A stretch of DNA of 64,000 nucleotides, from positions 33,770-97,769 of the forward strand of contig CACBHL010000002.1 of assembly GCA_902539035.1 (NCBI GenBank), given 5' to 3'. The notes below the pieces were generated by a model. The model was given only the letters and a program-made list of their open reading frames with translations, had not been told where the DNA came from and searched no databases. Position numbers and translations under genes: made by a program. The stretch comes from an uncultured Pelagibacteraceae bacterium (GTDB taxonomy: Bacteria > Pseudomonadota > Alphaproteobacteria > Pelagibacterales > Pelagibacteraceae). This document shows positions 1 through 8,384 of this stretch, piece after piece; position 1 is the stretch's first letter; every line of letters starts with the position of its first letter.

Positions 1-2
1 AT

Positions 3-1058
3 TTTTTTGGAATACAATTTCATCCTGAGGTTACTCATACTGAAAACGGAAAAAAACTCATAAGCAACTTCATTTTCTTAATATGTAAAATTAAAAGAAA
101 CTGGTCATCTAAAGATCAAAAATTAAAATTAATCAAAGAAGTAAAATCACAAGTAGGTAAAAACAAAGTTATATGTGCTTTATCTGGTGGTGTAGATAGC
201 AGTGTTGTTGCTCAGCTACTAAATAAAGCAATAGGAAAAAAATTATATTGTATTTTCGTTAATACAGGTCTTCTAAGAAAAAATGAAGAAATTCAGGTAG
301 TTCAAACTTTTAAGAAGCGATTAAAAATGAATTTAATTTATGTAAATGCAGACAAAGAATTTTTATCTAAATTAAAAAATGTTTCTGATCCAGAAAAAAA
401 AAGAAAAATAATTGGAAGTCTATTTATTAAAATATTTGAACGTTATGCAAAAAAAATTAAAAATGTAAGTTTTTTAGCACAAGGAACACTTTATCCTGAT
501 TTAATTGAAAGTAGATCAGTTACAGGCAGCCAAACTTCAAAAATTAAATCTCACCATAATGTAGGTGGTTTGCCAAAAAAAATGAATTTGAAATTGGTTG
601 AACCATTAAAATTTTTATTTAAAGATGAAGTCAGAAAATTAGGTTTAGAATTAAATTTAAGTAAAGAAATAATCTCCAGACATCCTTTCCCTGGCCCAGG
701 GTTAGCGATAAGAATGCCTGGTGTAATCACTAACGAAAAGATTAAAATCTTAAAAGAAGCTGATTATTATTTTATACAAGCATTAAGGGAACACGGACTT
801 TATCACAAAATATGGCAAGCCTACGCTGCACTTCTTCCGGTTAAAACCGTAGGTGTAATGGGCGATAATAGAACTTATGAATATCTTTGCTTGTTAAGGG
901 CTATAACTTCTGAGGATGGGATGACTGCTGATTTTTATGAGTTTAGAAAGTCTTTCATGCAAACTATATCTAATAAAATAGTCAATAGTATTAGAGGTAT
1001 AAATAGAGTTGTGTATGATGTTACCTCAAAACCTCCGAGTACTATTGAATTAGAGTAG
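3..1058 (+). CDS. guaA: GMP synthase (glutamine-hydrolysing), 5' truncated by window edge
   Basis: This enzyme aminates XMP to GMP using glutamine and ATP, the last step of guanine nucleotide synthesis. The reading frame is open from base 3, so the gene begins upstream of the window. The first residues (FGIQFHPEV) are the end of the class I glutamine amidotransferase domain. The ATP-pyrophosphatase P-loop SGGVDSSV is encoded near 182-205. The C-terminal dimerisation domain carries [11 protein letters not shown] (about 682-714) and ends with the family-typical PPSTIELE. An internal ATG at 327 lies downstream of the P-loop and is not the start. gloA follows 22 bases after the stop on the same strand. 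The identification is secure; only the N-terminal part is missing. Confidence 0.97.
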   Translation, partial: FFGIQFHPEVTHTENGKKLISNFIFLICKIKRNWSSKDQKLKLIKEVKSQVGKNKVICALSGGVDSSVVAQLLNKAIGKKLYCIFVNTGLLRKNEEIQVVQTFKKRLKMNLIYVNADKEFLSKLKNVSDPEKKRKIIGSLFIKIFERYAKKIKNVSFLAQGTLYPDLIESRSVTGSQTSKIKSHHNVGGLPKKMNLKLVEPLKFLFKDEVRKLGLELNLSKEIISRHPFPGPGLAIRMPGVITNEKIKILKEADYYFIQALREHGLYHKIWQAYAALLPVKTVGVMGDNRTYEYLCLLRAITSEDGMTADFYEFRKSFMQTISNKIVNSIRGINRVVYDVTSKPPSTIELE

Positions 1059-1080
1059 TTTTAAACTATAAAGTACTTCT

Positions 1081-1500
1081 ATGAAATATTTACATACAAT
1101 GATTAGAATTAAGAATGTAGATGAGTCTTTAAAATTTTTTTGTGATGGTCTTGGTCTTAAAGAAACAAGAAGAATGGAAGATGAAAAGGGAAGATATACA
1201 CTTATTTTTCTTGCTGCACCTAATGATGATAAAGCAGAAATTGAATTAACCTATAATTGGGATGGAGACGAATTGGGAGAAGGCTCAAGAAATTTTGGTC
1301 ATCTCGCTTACCGTGTAGATAATATTTATGAAACTTGTAAAAGATTAATGGATATGGGTTACACTATCAATAGACCGCCAAGAGATGGTCACATGGCATT
1401 TGTTAGATCTCCAGATAAGATTTCTATTGAAATTCTTCAAGAAGGGAACCTAGAGCCTAAAGAACCTTGGGTTTCTATGGAGAATTCTGGCTCTTGGTAA
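1081..1500 (+). CDS. gloA: Lactoylglutathione lyase (glyoxalase I)
   Basis: This VOC-fold metalloenzyme isomerises the hemithioacetal of methylglyoxal and glutathione to S-lactoylglutathione. The 139-residue length suits the bacterial single-domain form. The expected four metal ligands are visible as His5, Glu55 (in IELTYNW), His74 (in FGHLAYRVDN) and Glu117 (in ISIEIL), matching the E. coli pattern. Its cosubstrate should be available because gshA and gshB lie at about 56-58 kb. It is followed by panB with a 4-base gap, so the two are probably co-transcribed although functionally unrelated. Confidence 0.93.
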   Translation: MKYLHTMIRIKNVDESLKFFCDGLGLKETRRMEDEKGRYTLIFLAAPNDDKAEIELTYNWDGDELGEGSRNFGHLAYRVDNIYETCKRLMDMGYTINRPPRDGHMAFVRSPDKISIEILQEGNLEPKEPWVSMENSGSW

Positions 1501-1504
1501 GCCA

Positions 1505-2278
1505 ATGCATAAAAAAATATTATCTATAATTAGAAAAAAAAATAAAACCAAAATAGTGAGTTTATCTGCTTATTCTAAAAATGTAGCAGAGATTATCGAT
1601 AACCATTGTGATATAGTTCTTGTTGGTGACTCGCTTGGGTCTGTTTTATACAATTACAAATCAACACGAGAAGTTTCATTAGATACAATGATCGAACATT
1701 CTAAAAGTGTGAGATTAGGAGTTAAAAAAAGTTTGATGGTCGTTGATATGCCTTATAACACTTATCGAAATTCCAGAGAGGCACTTAAGAATGCAAAAAA
1801 AATAATGTCAAAAACTAAATGTGATGCTTTAAAATTAGAAGGTGGAAAAAAAATTTATGAAATTATTAAAAATTTAGTAAAGAATAATATTCCTGTTATG
1901 GGTCATTTAGGGCTTCTTCCTCAGTCAGCCAAGAATTTTAAGTTTAAGGGTAAAAAAAATTACGAAAGAGAAAAAATTTTAAAAGAAGCAAAATTACTAG
2001 AGACTGCAGGTGTTTTTTCGATGGTATTAGAATGCATAGAAAGCTCGCTAGCAAAAACCATCACAAAAAGTATAAAAATCCCAACAATTGGTATAGGAGC
2101 ATCAAATAATTGTGATGGGCAAATTTTAGTTTTTGATGACTTAATTGGTTTAAATCCAATTAATGTTAGATTTATAAAGAAATACACGAACATCAGAAAA
2201 GAGATTGCTAAATCTGTATCAACTTATGCGAGAGAAGTGAAAAGTAAGAAATTTCCACTAAAAAAACACTCTTATTAA
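1505..2278 (+). CDS. panB: 3-methyl-2-oxobutanoate hydroxymethyltransferase
   Basis: PanB transfers a hydroxymethyl group from methylene-tetrahydrofolate to alpha-ketoisovalerate, giving ketopantoate in pantothenate synthesis. The 257-residue protein is a TIM barrel with family blocks LVGDSLGSVLY (about residues 40-50), KLEGGKKIYE, PVMGHLGLLPQS, SMVLECIESSLAK and PTIGIGASNNCDGQILV. The sequence is somewhat diverged and lysine-rich but collinear with E. coli PanB along its whole length. No panC is adjacent. It follows gloA by 4 bases and converges on the TerC gene, with stops that abut. Confidence 0.93.
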   Translation: MHKKILSIIRKKNKTKIVSLSAYSKNVAEIIDNHCDIVLVGDSLGSVLYNYKSTREVSLDTMIEHSKSVRLGVKKSLMVVDMPYNTYRNSREALKNAKKIMSKTKCDALKLEGGKKIYEIIKNLVKNNIPVMGHLGLLPQSAKNFKFKGKKNYEREKILKEAKLLETAGVFSMVLECIESSLAKTITKSIKIPTIGIGASNNCDGQILVFDDLIGLNPINVRFIKKYTNIRKEIAKSVSTYAREVKSKKFPLKKHSY

Positions 2279-2893
2279 TTAAAAGTATTTTTTAAATTCT
2301 TCATTAATATTTAGAATTTCTAAATCTACCAGTCCACCAATAATTAATTGAAGACCAACAATTAAAATAAATACTAAACCAACATAAGCAATCCAGATAT
2401 GTTGTTGTATATATTTTGCCATATAAGTTGCTAGTGCACCCGTTAAAACTACAGACAATACAAGGCCAAAAATCATAAACCCAAAATACCCTTTTGCTGC
2501 ACCAACTACACCAATGACGTTATCAAAACTAATTGTGATATCGGCAAATAAAACCTTATATACACTTTTAATAAAAGAGGGCTCTTTTGATTTTTTGGTA
2601 GGAGATTTTTTTTCTTTTTTAATTTCTACTAAATCTTTTCTCAGATCATTAACGATCCATATTAATAATAGGCCTCCTAAAATTTTAATGAAATAAAACT
2701 TAAATAAGTATGTAGCAAATACTGCGAAAATAACTTTAAAAACTAAAGCACCAGCAACACCCCACAAAATAATTTTTTTTCGATTTTTTGGTACAAAATT
2801 TGCAGCTATAAGTCCAATAATGATAGCATTATCTGCAGCTAAAATTATATCTATAAAGATTATTTGAATTAAAATTATTAGTTGTTCAATCAA
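2279..2893 (-). CDS. TerC family integral membrane protein (YjbE/YkoY type)
   Basis: This 204-residue multi-pass inner-membrane protein has about seven hydrophobic segments. The two TerC signatures with intramembrane aspartates are clear: DIILAADNAIIIGLIAA near the N-terminus and ADITISFDNVIGVVGAAKG in the middle. A lysine-rich cytoplasmic loop (about residues 88-107) separates the halves. TerC-family proteins are linked to metal ion efflux or metallation of exported proteins, notably manganese and calcium, but the substrate here is unknown. It lies 2 bases downstream of a TPR protein on the same strand, so it probably belongs to the operon running from pxpA. Confidence 0.88.
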   Translation of the reverse strand: MIEQLIILIQIIFIDIILAADNAIIIGLIAANFVPKNRKKIILWGVAGALVFKVIFAVFATYLFKFYFIKILGGLLLIWIVNDLRKDLVEIKKEKKSPTKKSKEPSFIKSVYKVLFADITISFDNVIGVVGAAKGYFGFMIFGLVLSVVLTGALATYMAKYIQQHIWIAYVGLVFILIVGLQLIIGGLVDLEILNINEEFKKYF

Positions 2894-2895
2894 AA

Positions 2896-3390
2896 TTAAT
2901 AATATTTAGATTTTTTTGTACCATCTATTACAGCTTTTAATTCGTTATATTCTTTACAATTACAAGTTTCTAAAATTTTTAATCTTTCTTTCGCCAAATC
3001 TAATCTGTTAGTTGCGACATATAACTCACCTAAATATTCGTTTATACCTATATGATTTGGATTTATTTCTAGTCCTAATAGATAATATTTTTCACCATTT
3101 TCAAAATCACCAAGTTTTCTTGTTGTAAAACCTAAGTAGTTTAGCGTATCTGGTTGGCTTGGTTTTTTCTTGTTGGATTTAATTAACAACTTTTGAGCTT
3201 TTTCGTATTTTTTGTTAGCTTTTTCAGTTTTACCATTTTTTTCTAATTTTTTTGCAGACTTAATTAGCACTACTGCTTTATCGTAATCAGATTTTAATTT
3301 AGAACTATCATCACTGGAATTAGATCCAGCTGCAAAAGATTTTGTCGTTAATAATAGGAATAATAAAATAATAATATAATTTTTAATCAT
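2896..3390 (-). CDS. Exported tetratricopeptide-repeat protein
   Basis: This 164-residue protein begins with a hydrophobic signal peptide (about residues 1-20, cleavage near SFA-A), so it is probably periplasmic. A lysine-rich helical stretch (about 35-75) is followed by TPR-like repeats, with DTLNYLGFTTRKLGDFENGEKYYLLGLEINPN the best match. TPRs form protein-interaction superhelices, and no catalytic motif is seen. Its start codon overlaps the pxpA stop by 1 base and it is followed closely by the TerC gene. The role is unknown. Confidence 0.8.
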   Translation of the reverse strand: MIKNYIIILLFLLLTTKSFAAGSNSSDDSSKLKSDYDKAVVLIKSAKKLEKNGKTEKANKKYEKAQKLLIKSNKKKPSQPDTLNYLGFTTRKLGDFENGEKYYLLGLEINPNHIGINEYLGELYVATNRLDLAKERLKILETCNCKEYNELKAVIDGTKKSKYY

Positions 3391-4163
3391 TAGCTAAATT
3401 TTTTCATTTTTGTTAAAGGTTTTAATTCAAATTTATTTTCTAACAATAATTCTTTAATTGCAATTGCAGTTGAAAGAGAACTATCGTTATCACCGTGTAC
3501 ACATATAGAGTCTATTTCACAAGGAATTTGTTTACCACTGTGACAATTGATTGACTGATTTTGAACCATACTCAAAACATGTTTTTTAGCTTGAGATGGA
3601 TTAGTAATTAAAGCATGAGGTAATTTTCTTGAAACAAGGTTACCCTCATCATCATAGGTTCTATCTGCAAATATTTCACAAGCTATCTTCATATCTATTT
3701 CTTTTGCAGCAATTTCCATTTTTGAACCTGTTAATACTAAGTAAATTAAATCTTTATCAATATCATAAATTGTTTTTGCAAGTATCTTTGATAATTCTAA
3801 GTCCTCACAAGCCATATTATTTAATGCGCCATGAGGCTTAATATGAGTAACTTTTTCTCCATGATTTTCAGCAATTTTTTGTAAAATTTCATACTGTTCA
3901 ATTATCAATTTTTCAATTTCACTTTTAGATAAATTCATTCTTTTTCTTCCAAAATTTTCTAAATCTTTAAAAGAAGGATGAGCTCCAATACTTACTCCAT
4001 TTTTTTTTGATATTTGAACAACTTCACTCATAGTTTGGTTGTCACCAGCGTGATAACCACATGCAACACTGGCAGAATTAACAATCGCTAGTAAATCAGG
4101 GTCGTTTTTATTTGAATGATGGACCGATTTTTCACCTAAATCACAATTTATATTTATTTCCAT
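3390..4163 (-). CDS. pxpA: 5-oxoprolinase subunit A (LamB/YcsF family)
   Basis: PxpA works with PxpB and PxpC to cleave 5-oxoproline (pyroglutamate) to glutamate using ATP. The 257-residue protein opens with the family signature INCDLGE (residues 4-10). It also carries VACGYHAGDNQTM, IGAHPSFKD, THIKPHGALNN, FADRTYDDEGNLVSR and, near the end, CVHGD. The pxpB and pxpC partners are about 24 kb away at 27.8-29.5 kb, an unusual separation because the three genes are commonly adjacent. It starts a minus-strand run with the TPR and TerC genes. Confidence 0.93.
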   Translation of the reverse strand: MEININCDLGEKSVHHSNKNDPDLLAIVNSASVACGYHAGDNQTMSEVVQISKKNGVSIGAHPSFKDLENFGRKRMNLSKSEIEKLIIEQYEILQKIAENHGEKVTHIKPHGALNNMACEDLELSKILAKTIYDIDKDLIYLVLTGSKMEIAAKEIDMKIACEIFADRTYDDEGNLVSRKLPHALITNPSQAKKHVLSMVQNQSINCHSGKQIPCEIDSICVHGDNDSSLSTAIAIKELLLENKFELKPLTKMKKFS

Positions 4164-4246
4164 ATTTTTATGAAATTATAGCACAAGGTTATAAAAAATA
4201 TAAATAACTATATTTAATTTAACAAAACTTTTTTATTATACAAAAT

Positions 4247-5497
4247 ATGAATGAAATAAGTATTTCCAAGGCAGTCAAAATCCTGAAATCTAAAAATAAA
4301 AATATTGCTTTTATAGATGTTAGAAAAAGAGAAAAATATGTTCAAGGTTTTGCATTTGGTTCTATTAATTGTGAGATTACAAAACTCAATGAAAATATAA
4401 TTGATTTAGTCCCTAACAATAAAACTATAATTTTATTAATTGGAATTGAAAATGATACTAATAAAAAAAAAATTTTTAAAATACTTAATAAATTTGAATT
4501 TAAAAGTTATTTTACAATTGAAGGAGACTATAAGACATGGGTTAAAAAAAAATTACCATTCTGGAAAGGGGAATATACCTCTTCCAAAGCTTTTGGCGAA
4601 TGGGTAGATAAATCATCAAATATAAAAAATATTTTTCCAAATGAATTAAAAAAAATTCACAAAACAAATAATTTTTTACAAATCGACACACGGCCTAAGA
4701 TTGAATTTGAAAAATTTAGTCTCCCTTTTTCTCACCATTGCTCAGGAGGAGAATTACCAATTTTTCTAAATAACAATTTGAATAATAACAAAACTTATAT
4801 AGTTCATTGTGCAGGTCGGACTCGAAGTATTGTGGCTTATCAAACTTTAAAAGATTTCAATTTTAAAAATAAAAAATATGTTTTAAATGGTGGTACCCAA
4901 AACTGGGTTTTGTCAGGTTATGGCAGAGTTTATAATAATAAGTCACAGCTTAACAACACAAAAATTAATTTAGATAAAGATCTAAAGTTATCCAAAGAAA
5001 TTTCAAAAAAATTTAAAATACCCACTACTGTTAAAAGCATTCATGATCCAAATAATTATTTTTTTCAAATAAATTCTGAAATAAAGAATTTTCAAAATAT
5101 TAAGGGATGGAGGAATGTTAACGCAACAACTTTGATACAAAATACAGATAAATTTATTGCGTCCACTTTGTCAAAAATCTTTGTATATTCTTTTATTCCT
5201 TCATCATCATTATTTTCAGTAATTTGGTTAAGGCGTATGGGCTATAATGCAATTTGGCAGGTTAAAAAACCAAGATCTATGAATAAAAAGTATCAACCAA
5301 CTAAAAATTACCCCACGTATTTTTTTCCTAAAAGGCACCTTGGAAATAAAAATCATTCAAGAGGATATTTAAATTGGGAGCACTCACTGATACCCACAAT
5401 TAATAAATGGGGATGTCGATACCCCTGGGTTTCAGCTAATAGTTTTAATCTAAAAAATCCTGAACATATTATTTATAAAGTTTATCGTAATTTTTAG
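4247..5497 (+). CDS. Multi-domain rhodanese-family sulfurtransferase
   Basis: Rhodaneses move sulfane sulfur through a catalytic cysteine loop. This 416-residue protein appears to hold three rhodanese folds. Domain 1 (about 1-105, with AFIDVRKREKYVQGFAFGSIN) has no cysteine where the active-site loop should be. Domain 2 (about 130-230) has an intact loop with Cys188 in CAGRTRS and ends in the GGTQNWVLSGY block. Domain 3 (about 260-350) ends in the typical LRRMGYNAIW helix but its loop reads SFIPSSSLF without cysteine. The C-terminal tail (about 350-416) is unassigned. No signal peptide is seen, so it is probably cytoplasmic. It converges on the TauE gene with a 4-base overlap. Sulfur donor and acceptor are unknown. 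Confidence 0.8.
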   Translation: MNEISISKAVKILKSKNKNIAFIDVRKREKYVQGFAFGSINCEITKLNENIIDLVPNNKTIILLIGIENDTNKKKIFKILNKFEFKSYFTIEGDYKTWVKKKLPFWKGEYTSSKAFGEWVDKSSNIKNIFPNELKKIHKTNNFLQIDTRPKIEFEKFSLPFSHHCSGGELPIFLNNNLNNNKTYIVHCAGRTRSIVAYQTLKDFNFKNKKYVLNGGTQNWVLSGYGRVYNNKSQLNNTKINLDKDLKLSKEISKKFKIPTTVKSIHDPNNYFFQINSEIKNFQNIKGWRNVNATTLIQNTDKFIASTLSKIFVYSFIPSSSLFSVIWLRRMGYNAIWQVKKPRSMNKKYQPTKNYPTYFFPKRHLGNKNHSRGYLNWEHSLIPTINKWGCRYPWVSANSFNLKNPEHIIYKVYRNF

Positions 5498-6267
5498 AAC
5501 GTCAGTGCTTTATAAATCATTGCACTACCACCAATAACTACGCAGACCTCAATAATAATTGTGTGCATTTTGACACCTAATTTATCCGCAATTCTCTTTG
5601 CTGTATAAGATCCAAATATAGCAACTATACCTATCATTGAACCTACATACAACGCATCAAGGTTTAGTAATCCTAAATTCCAATATGATATGAGGCGTAT
5701 GATTACATTTATAAGTGTTATAAAAGAATCGGTACCTATAATTTGAGGTCCTACCAATCCATTTGCAGCGAGGGCTGTTAATAAAACAGAACCTGGCCCT
5801 AGTATTACACCACTTATTGTTCCATAAAATATAGCCATTACTCCTAATCCTACCCAACCAATAGTAAGATTAATTTTCTTAAATACTCTTCTCAAAATTA
5901 CAATGAAGGCTAACCCAAAGCCCAAACAGAAATATAATGTTTTTTCAGATACTGACGCATAGAAATTTGTGCCTACAATTAAGAATGGGGTAGAAATTAT
6001 TGCAAAATAAATACCTTTTTTCCAAAAAATATTTTTTCGGTAATAATACATCCTTGATACATTTGAAAACAAAACAAATACTGACATTAGAGGCACTAAT
6101 AATTTTACAGGTATAAAAGGTGATACTAATAAACCAAGAGTCATACCTCCCCCATATCCAGATATTCCTGAAACAACAGATGCAAAAAAAGCGGTTAATA
6201 TTAATATTGTGAGCTCAATTACTCCTAGACTAGCAAATAAAGCACCTATGTCAAAATCAGTTTCCAT
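5494..6267 (-). CDS. TauE/SafE-family membrane transporter
   Basis: This 257-residue protein has about eight hydrophobic segments and the repeated glycine-rich TauE/SafE motifs (SGISGYGGGMTLGLLVSPF near the N-terminus and GVILGPGSVLLTAL in the second half). The family includes putative exporters of sulfite and sulfonate or organic-acid breakdown products. It is the last gene of the minus-strand operon tctC-tctB-tctA-SDR-MmgE/PrpD-tauE, 6 bases after the PrpD-family gene, which suggests it exports or imports a compound linked to that pathway. A second TauE-family gene at 14375 is likewise attached to a PrpD-family gene. Confidence 0.88.
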   Translation of the reverse strand: METDFDIGALFASLGVIELTILILTAFFASVVSGISGYGGGMTLGLLVSPFIPVKLLVPLMSVFVLFSNVSRMYYYRKNIFWKKGIYFAIISTPFLIVGTNFYASVSEKTLYFCLGFGLAFIVILRRVFKKINLTIGWVGLGVMAIFYGTISGVILGPGSVLLTALAANGLVGPQIIGTDSFITLINVIIRLISYWNLGLLNLDALYVGSMIGIVAIFGSYTAKRIADKLGVKMHTIIIEVCVVIGGSAMIYKALTF

Positions 6268-6273
6268 GTAAGA

Positions 6274-7623
6274 TTAAAAAGCTATTTTGGAAAAATCAGG
6301 TTTATCAAAAAGAGTTTCAATAAAATTATTTAAATTTTTTTTATTTTCCTCTGAAATTTTGGAATAATTTAAATTTGCATTATATTTTTTATCAATATCA
6401 TCTTTAGTCAGTGGTTCTCTAATACCTCCTCTGAAGCAAGGCTGATGTTCATTAAATTCATTTTGAGAAGTTTTACAAATCAGTGTTCCAGTGTAATTTT
6501 TTGGATATTCATTCTTTGGATCTATTTCGTAATTTACCTTACTTGCTAGGCTTAAAATTTCTTTGTCATTTATACTTTTTTCATTAAATTCGTTTAAACC
6601 AGCATCTCCTCTAATAAATCCCACAGCTACACAATATGGGACTGAAAATTTGGCTGAGTAAGGTGTTGATGGCTGCCTTTTTTCTTTCAAAGGTTCCCAT
6701 AATCTGTGGACAGTACCCTCACCAACTTTTGCAGTAATAGATGAAATATCGTTTAAATTTTTGATTTTTTTTCTTATTTTAATTGCACAATCGACAAAAG
6801 GTTGTGCCATGGTTCCACAGGCAAAAGGTTTAAAAGCTAAATTTTGATTTTCCCATCTTTTACCTAATCCATCAGTTAAATGAGAATAATCTCTCCCAAT
6901 CTCTTTTAATGCAAAAGCTTCAAAGAAACCATGCTTACCCTCAAATACAGTTCTTGGTCCATAAAAACCAGATTTTGCAATCAGTGTAGCATTCATTCCA
7001 GAGTTTGCTGACCAACCCGGATGAACTCTTTTAGTCCAAGATCCTTCAGCAAGATATTCAATGATACCAGAGGTAAAGCTACCTGCTACGCCTAAAGCTG
7101 AAACCATCTGTTTTTCTGTTAGATCTAATACGGATGATAAACCAGCAGCAACACCAAAAGTTCCACAAACAGCAGTTGGATGAAAAGATTGTTTATGCAT
7201 TGCGGTCGGTGCTACCAAAGCCAATCTACAAATTAGCTCTGAGCCAACAGCTAGTCCCTTTAAAATTTGATCACCATCAAGATTAAATTTCTGAGCTGCA
7301 GAAAGAATCGCTGGAATCATTGTGGCCCCAACATGCATTGGATTTCCCTCAAAAGTATCATCAAAATCTTCACCATGTGCTGCGGTACCAGCTATTATAG
7401 CTGATGAAAATAAATCAAATCTTTCACTGTGACCTAAAGATATCAAGTTTCCTGATCCTTTATAAGTTTTAACTAAACTTTTTACATAATCCTCATTTCT
7501 TGCTGATAAAATAATTCCGCAGATATCTTTCAGTAAGAACTGCAACGTTAACTTGGTTTTCTCTGGGATATCTTCAACTTTTAAGTTTTTACTCCAACTA
7601 GAAAATTCTTCTGCAATTATCAT
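6274..7623 (-). CDS. MmgE/PrpD family protein (paralogue 1)
   Basis: Members of this family dehydrate or isomerise tricarboxylic-type acids without an Fe-S cluster (2-methylcitrate dehydratase PrpD, cis-aconitate decarboxylase, iminodisuccinate epimerase). The 449-residue length is normal. The conserved acidic active-site block is HGEDFDDT (residues 83-90), followed by HVGATMIPA, the SFHPTAVCGTFGVAAG block and KRVHPGWSANSG. The start overlaps the end of the upstream SDR gene by 4 bases, and together they sit downstream of tctCBA. The family is clear; the precise substrate cannot be read from sequence, though a tricarboxylate is favoured by context. Confidence 0.88.
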   Translation of the reverse strand: MIIAEEFSSWSKNLKVEDIPEKTKLTLQFLLKDICGIILSARNEDYVKSLVKTYKGSGNLISLGHSERFDLFSSAIIAGTAAHGEDFDDTFEGNPMHVGATMIPAILSAAQKFNLDGDQILKGLAVGSELICRLALVAPTAMHKQSFHPTAVCGTFGVAAGLSSVLDLTEKQMVSALGVAGSFTSGIIEYLAEGSWTKRVHPGWSANSGMNATLIAKSGFYGPRTVFEGKHGFFEAFALKEIGRDYSHLTDGLGKRWENQNLAFKPFACGTMAQPFVDCAIKIRKKIKNLNDISSITAKVGEGTVHRLWEPLKEKRQPSTPYSAKFSVPYCVAVGFIRGDAGLNEFNEKSINDKEILSLASKVNYEIDPKNEYPKNYTGTLICKTSQNEFNEHQPCFRGGIREPLTKDDIDKKYNANLNYSKISEENKKNLNNFIETLFDKPDFSKIAF

Positions 7624-8384
7624 GGGGTATAACTACCACCGTTAACATGAAGTGTCTGCCCATTAACATAACTAGCTTCCTTTTTACAAAGATTAGCAAT
7701 TACTTCGGCTACTTCTTCAGGATTTCCAAATCTCTTTAGCACTAAATTTGGCGTTTGTGGATGACGCAACCAATGTCCTTTAAGTTTTTTTTCTTTAGAA
7801 TTAAAATCTTCAATAAAACCAGGAACAACACAATTACAAGTAACTCCTTTTTCTAAAAACTCCATACTGATAGCTTTAGTTAGTCCAACTAGAGCAGCTT
7901 TTGAAGTAACAACATGGGCCCTTTCTTTTGCTCCAATATGAGCAGATAAACCACCTACATTTATTATTCTTCCCCATTTTTGTTTTGTCATATGTCCTAT
8001 AAGAGCCTGAGCACACAAGAAAGAAGCATCCACATTTACGGTCATTACTTTTTTCCAATCCTTATACTTAATTTTTTCAAAATTATCGTAAATTCTAAGT
8101 CCTGCATTATTAATTAAAACTGATGGAACACCTAATTGTAAAGCTGCAGTTTTAATTTTTTTAATAGTTTTTATATTTGCTAGATCACCTTGGATATAAT
8201 TAGCTTTAATTTTAAATTCTTTTACTAATTTTACAGTTGTTTTAGCATCATTAATGCTCTTACCACCTGTATGAATTAAAATATTAAATCCTTGCTCTGC
8301 AAGTTTTAAAGCAGTCGATCTACCTATTTTTTTGGCACCACCTGTTATAACAACAACTTTATTTTTAGTGAATTTTTTATTCAA
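7620..8384 (-). CDS. SDR family NAD(P)-dependent oxidoreductase
   Basis: This 254-residue classical short-chain dehydrogenase has the Rossmann motif TGGAKKIGRSTA (about residues 14-25) and the NNAG motif (about 92-95). Its catalytic Ser is not in the usual place: the segment reads NVGGLSAHIGAKERAHVVTSKAAL, where a YxxxK is expected, so the Tyr position is His. The C-terminal part (VNGQTLHVNGGSYTP) is canonical for FabG-like SDRs. The apparent replacement of the catalytic Tyr by His makes the activity uncertain. It overlaps tctA by 8 bases upstream and the PrpD-family gene by 4 bases downstream, so it belongs to the tct operon. Confidence 0.85.
   Translation of the reverse strand: MNKKFTKNKVVVITGGAKKIGRSTALKLAEQGFNILIHTGGKSINDAKTTVKLVKEFKIKANYIQGDLANIKTIKKIKTAALQLGVPSVLINNAGLRIYDNFEKIKYKDWKKVMTVNVDASFLCAQALIGHMTKQKWGRIINVGGLSAHIGAKERAHVVTSKAALVGLTKAISMEFLEKGVTCNCVVPGFIEDFNSKEKKLKGHWLRHPQTPNLVLKRFGNPEEVAEVIANLCKKEASYVNGQTLHVNGGSYTP

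Noticed and set aside
327-1058. A shorter guaA starting at the ATG at 327
   Set aside because: The same frame is open to the window edge and includes the P-loop SGGVDS and amidotransferase end upstream of 327, so this ATG is internal.
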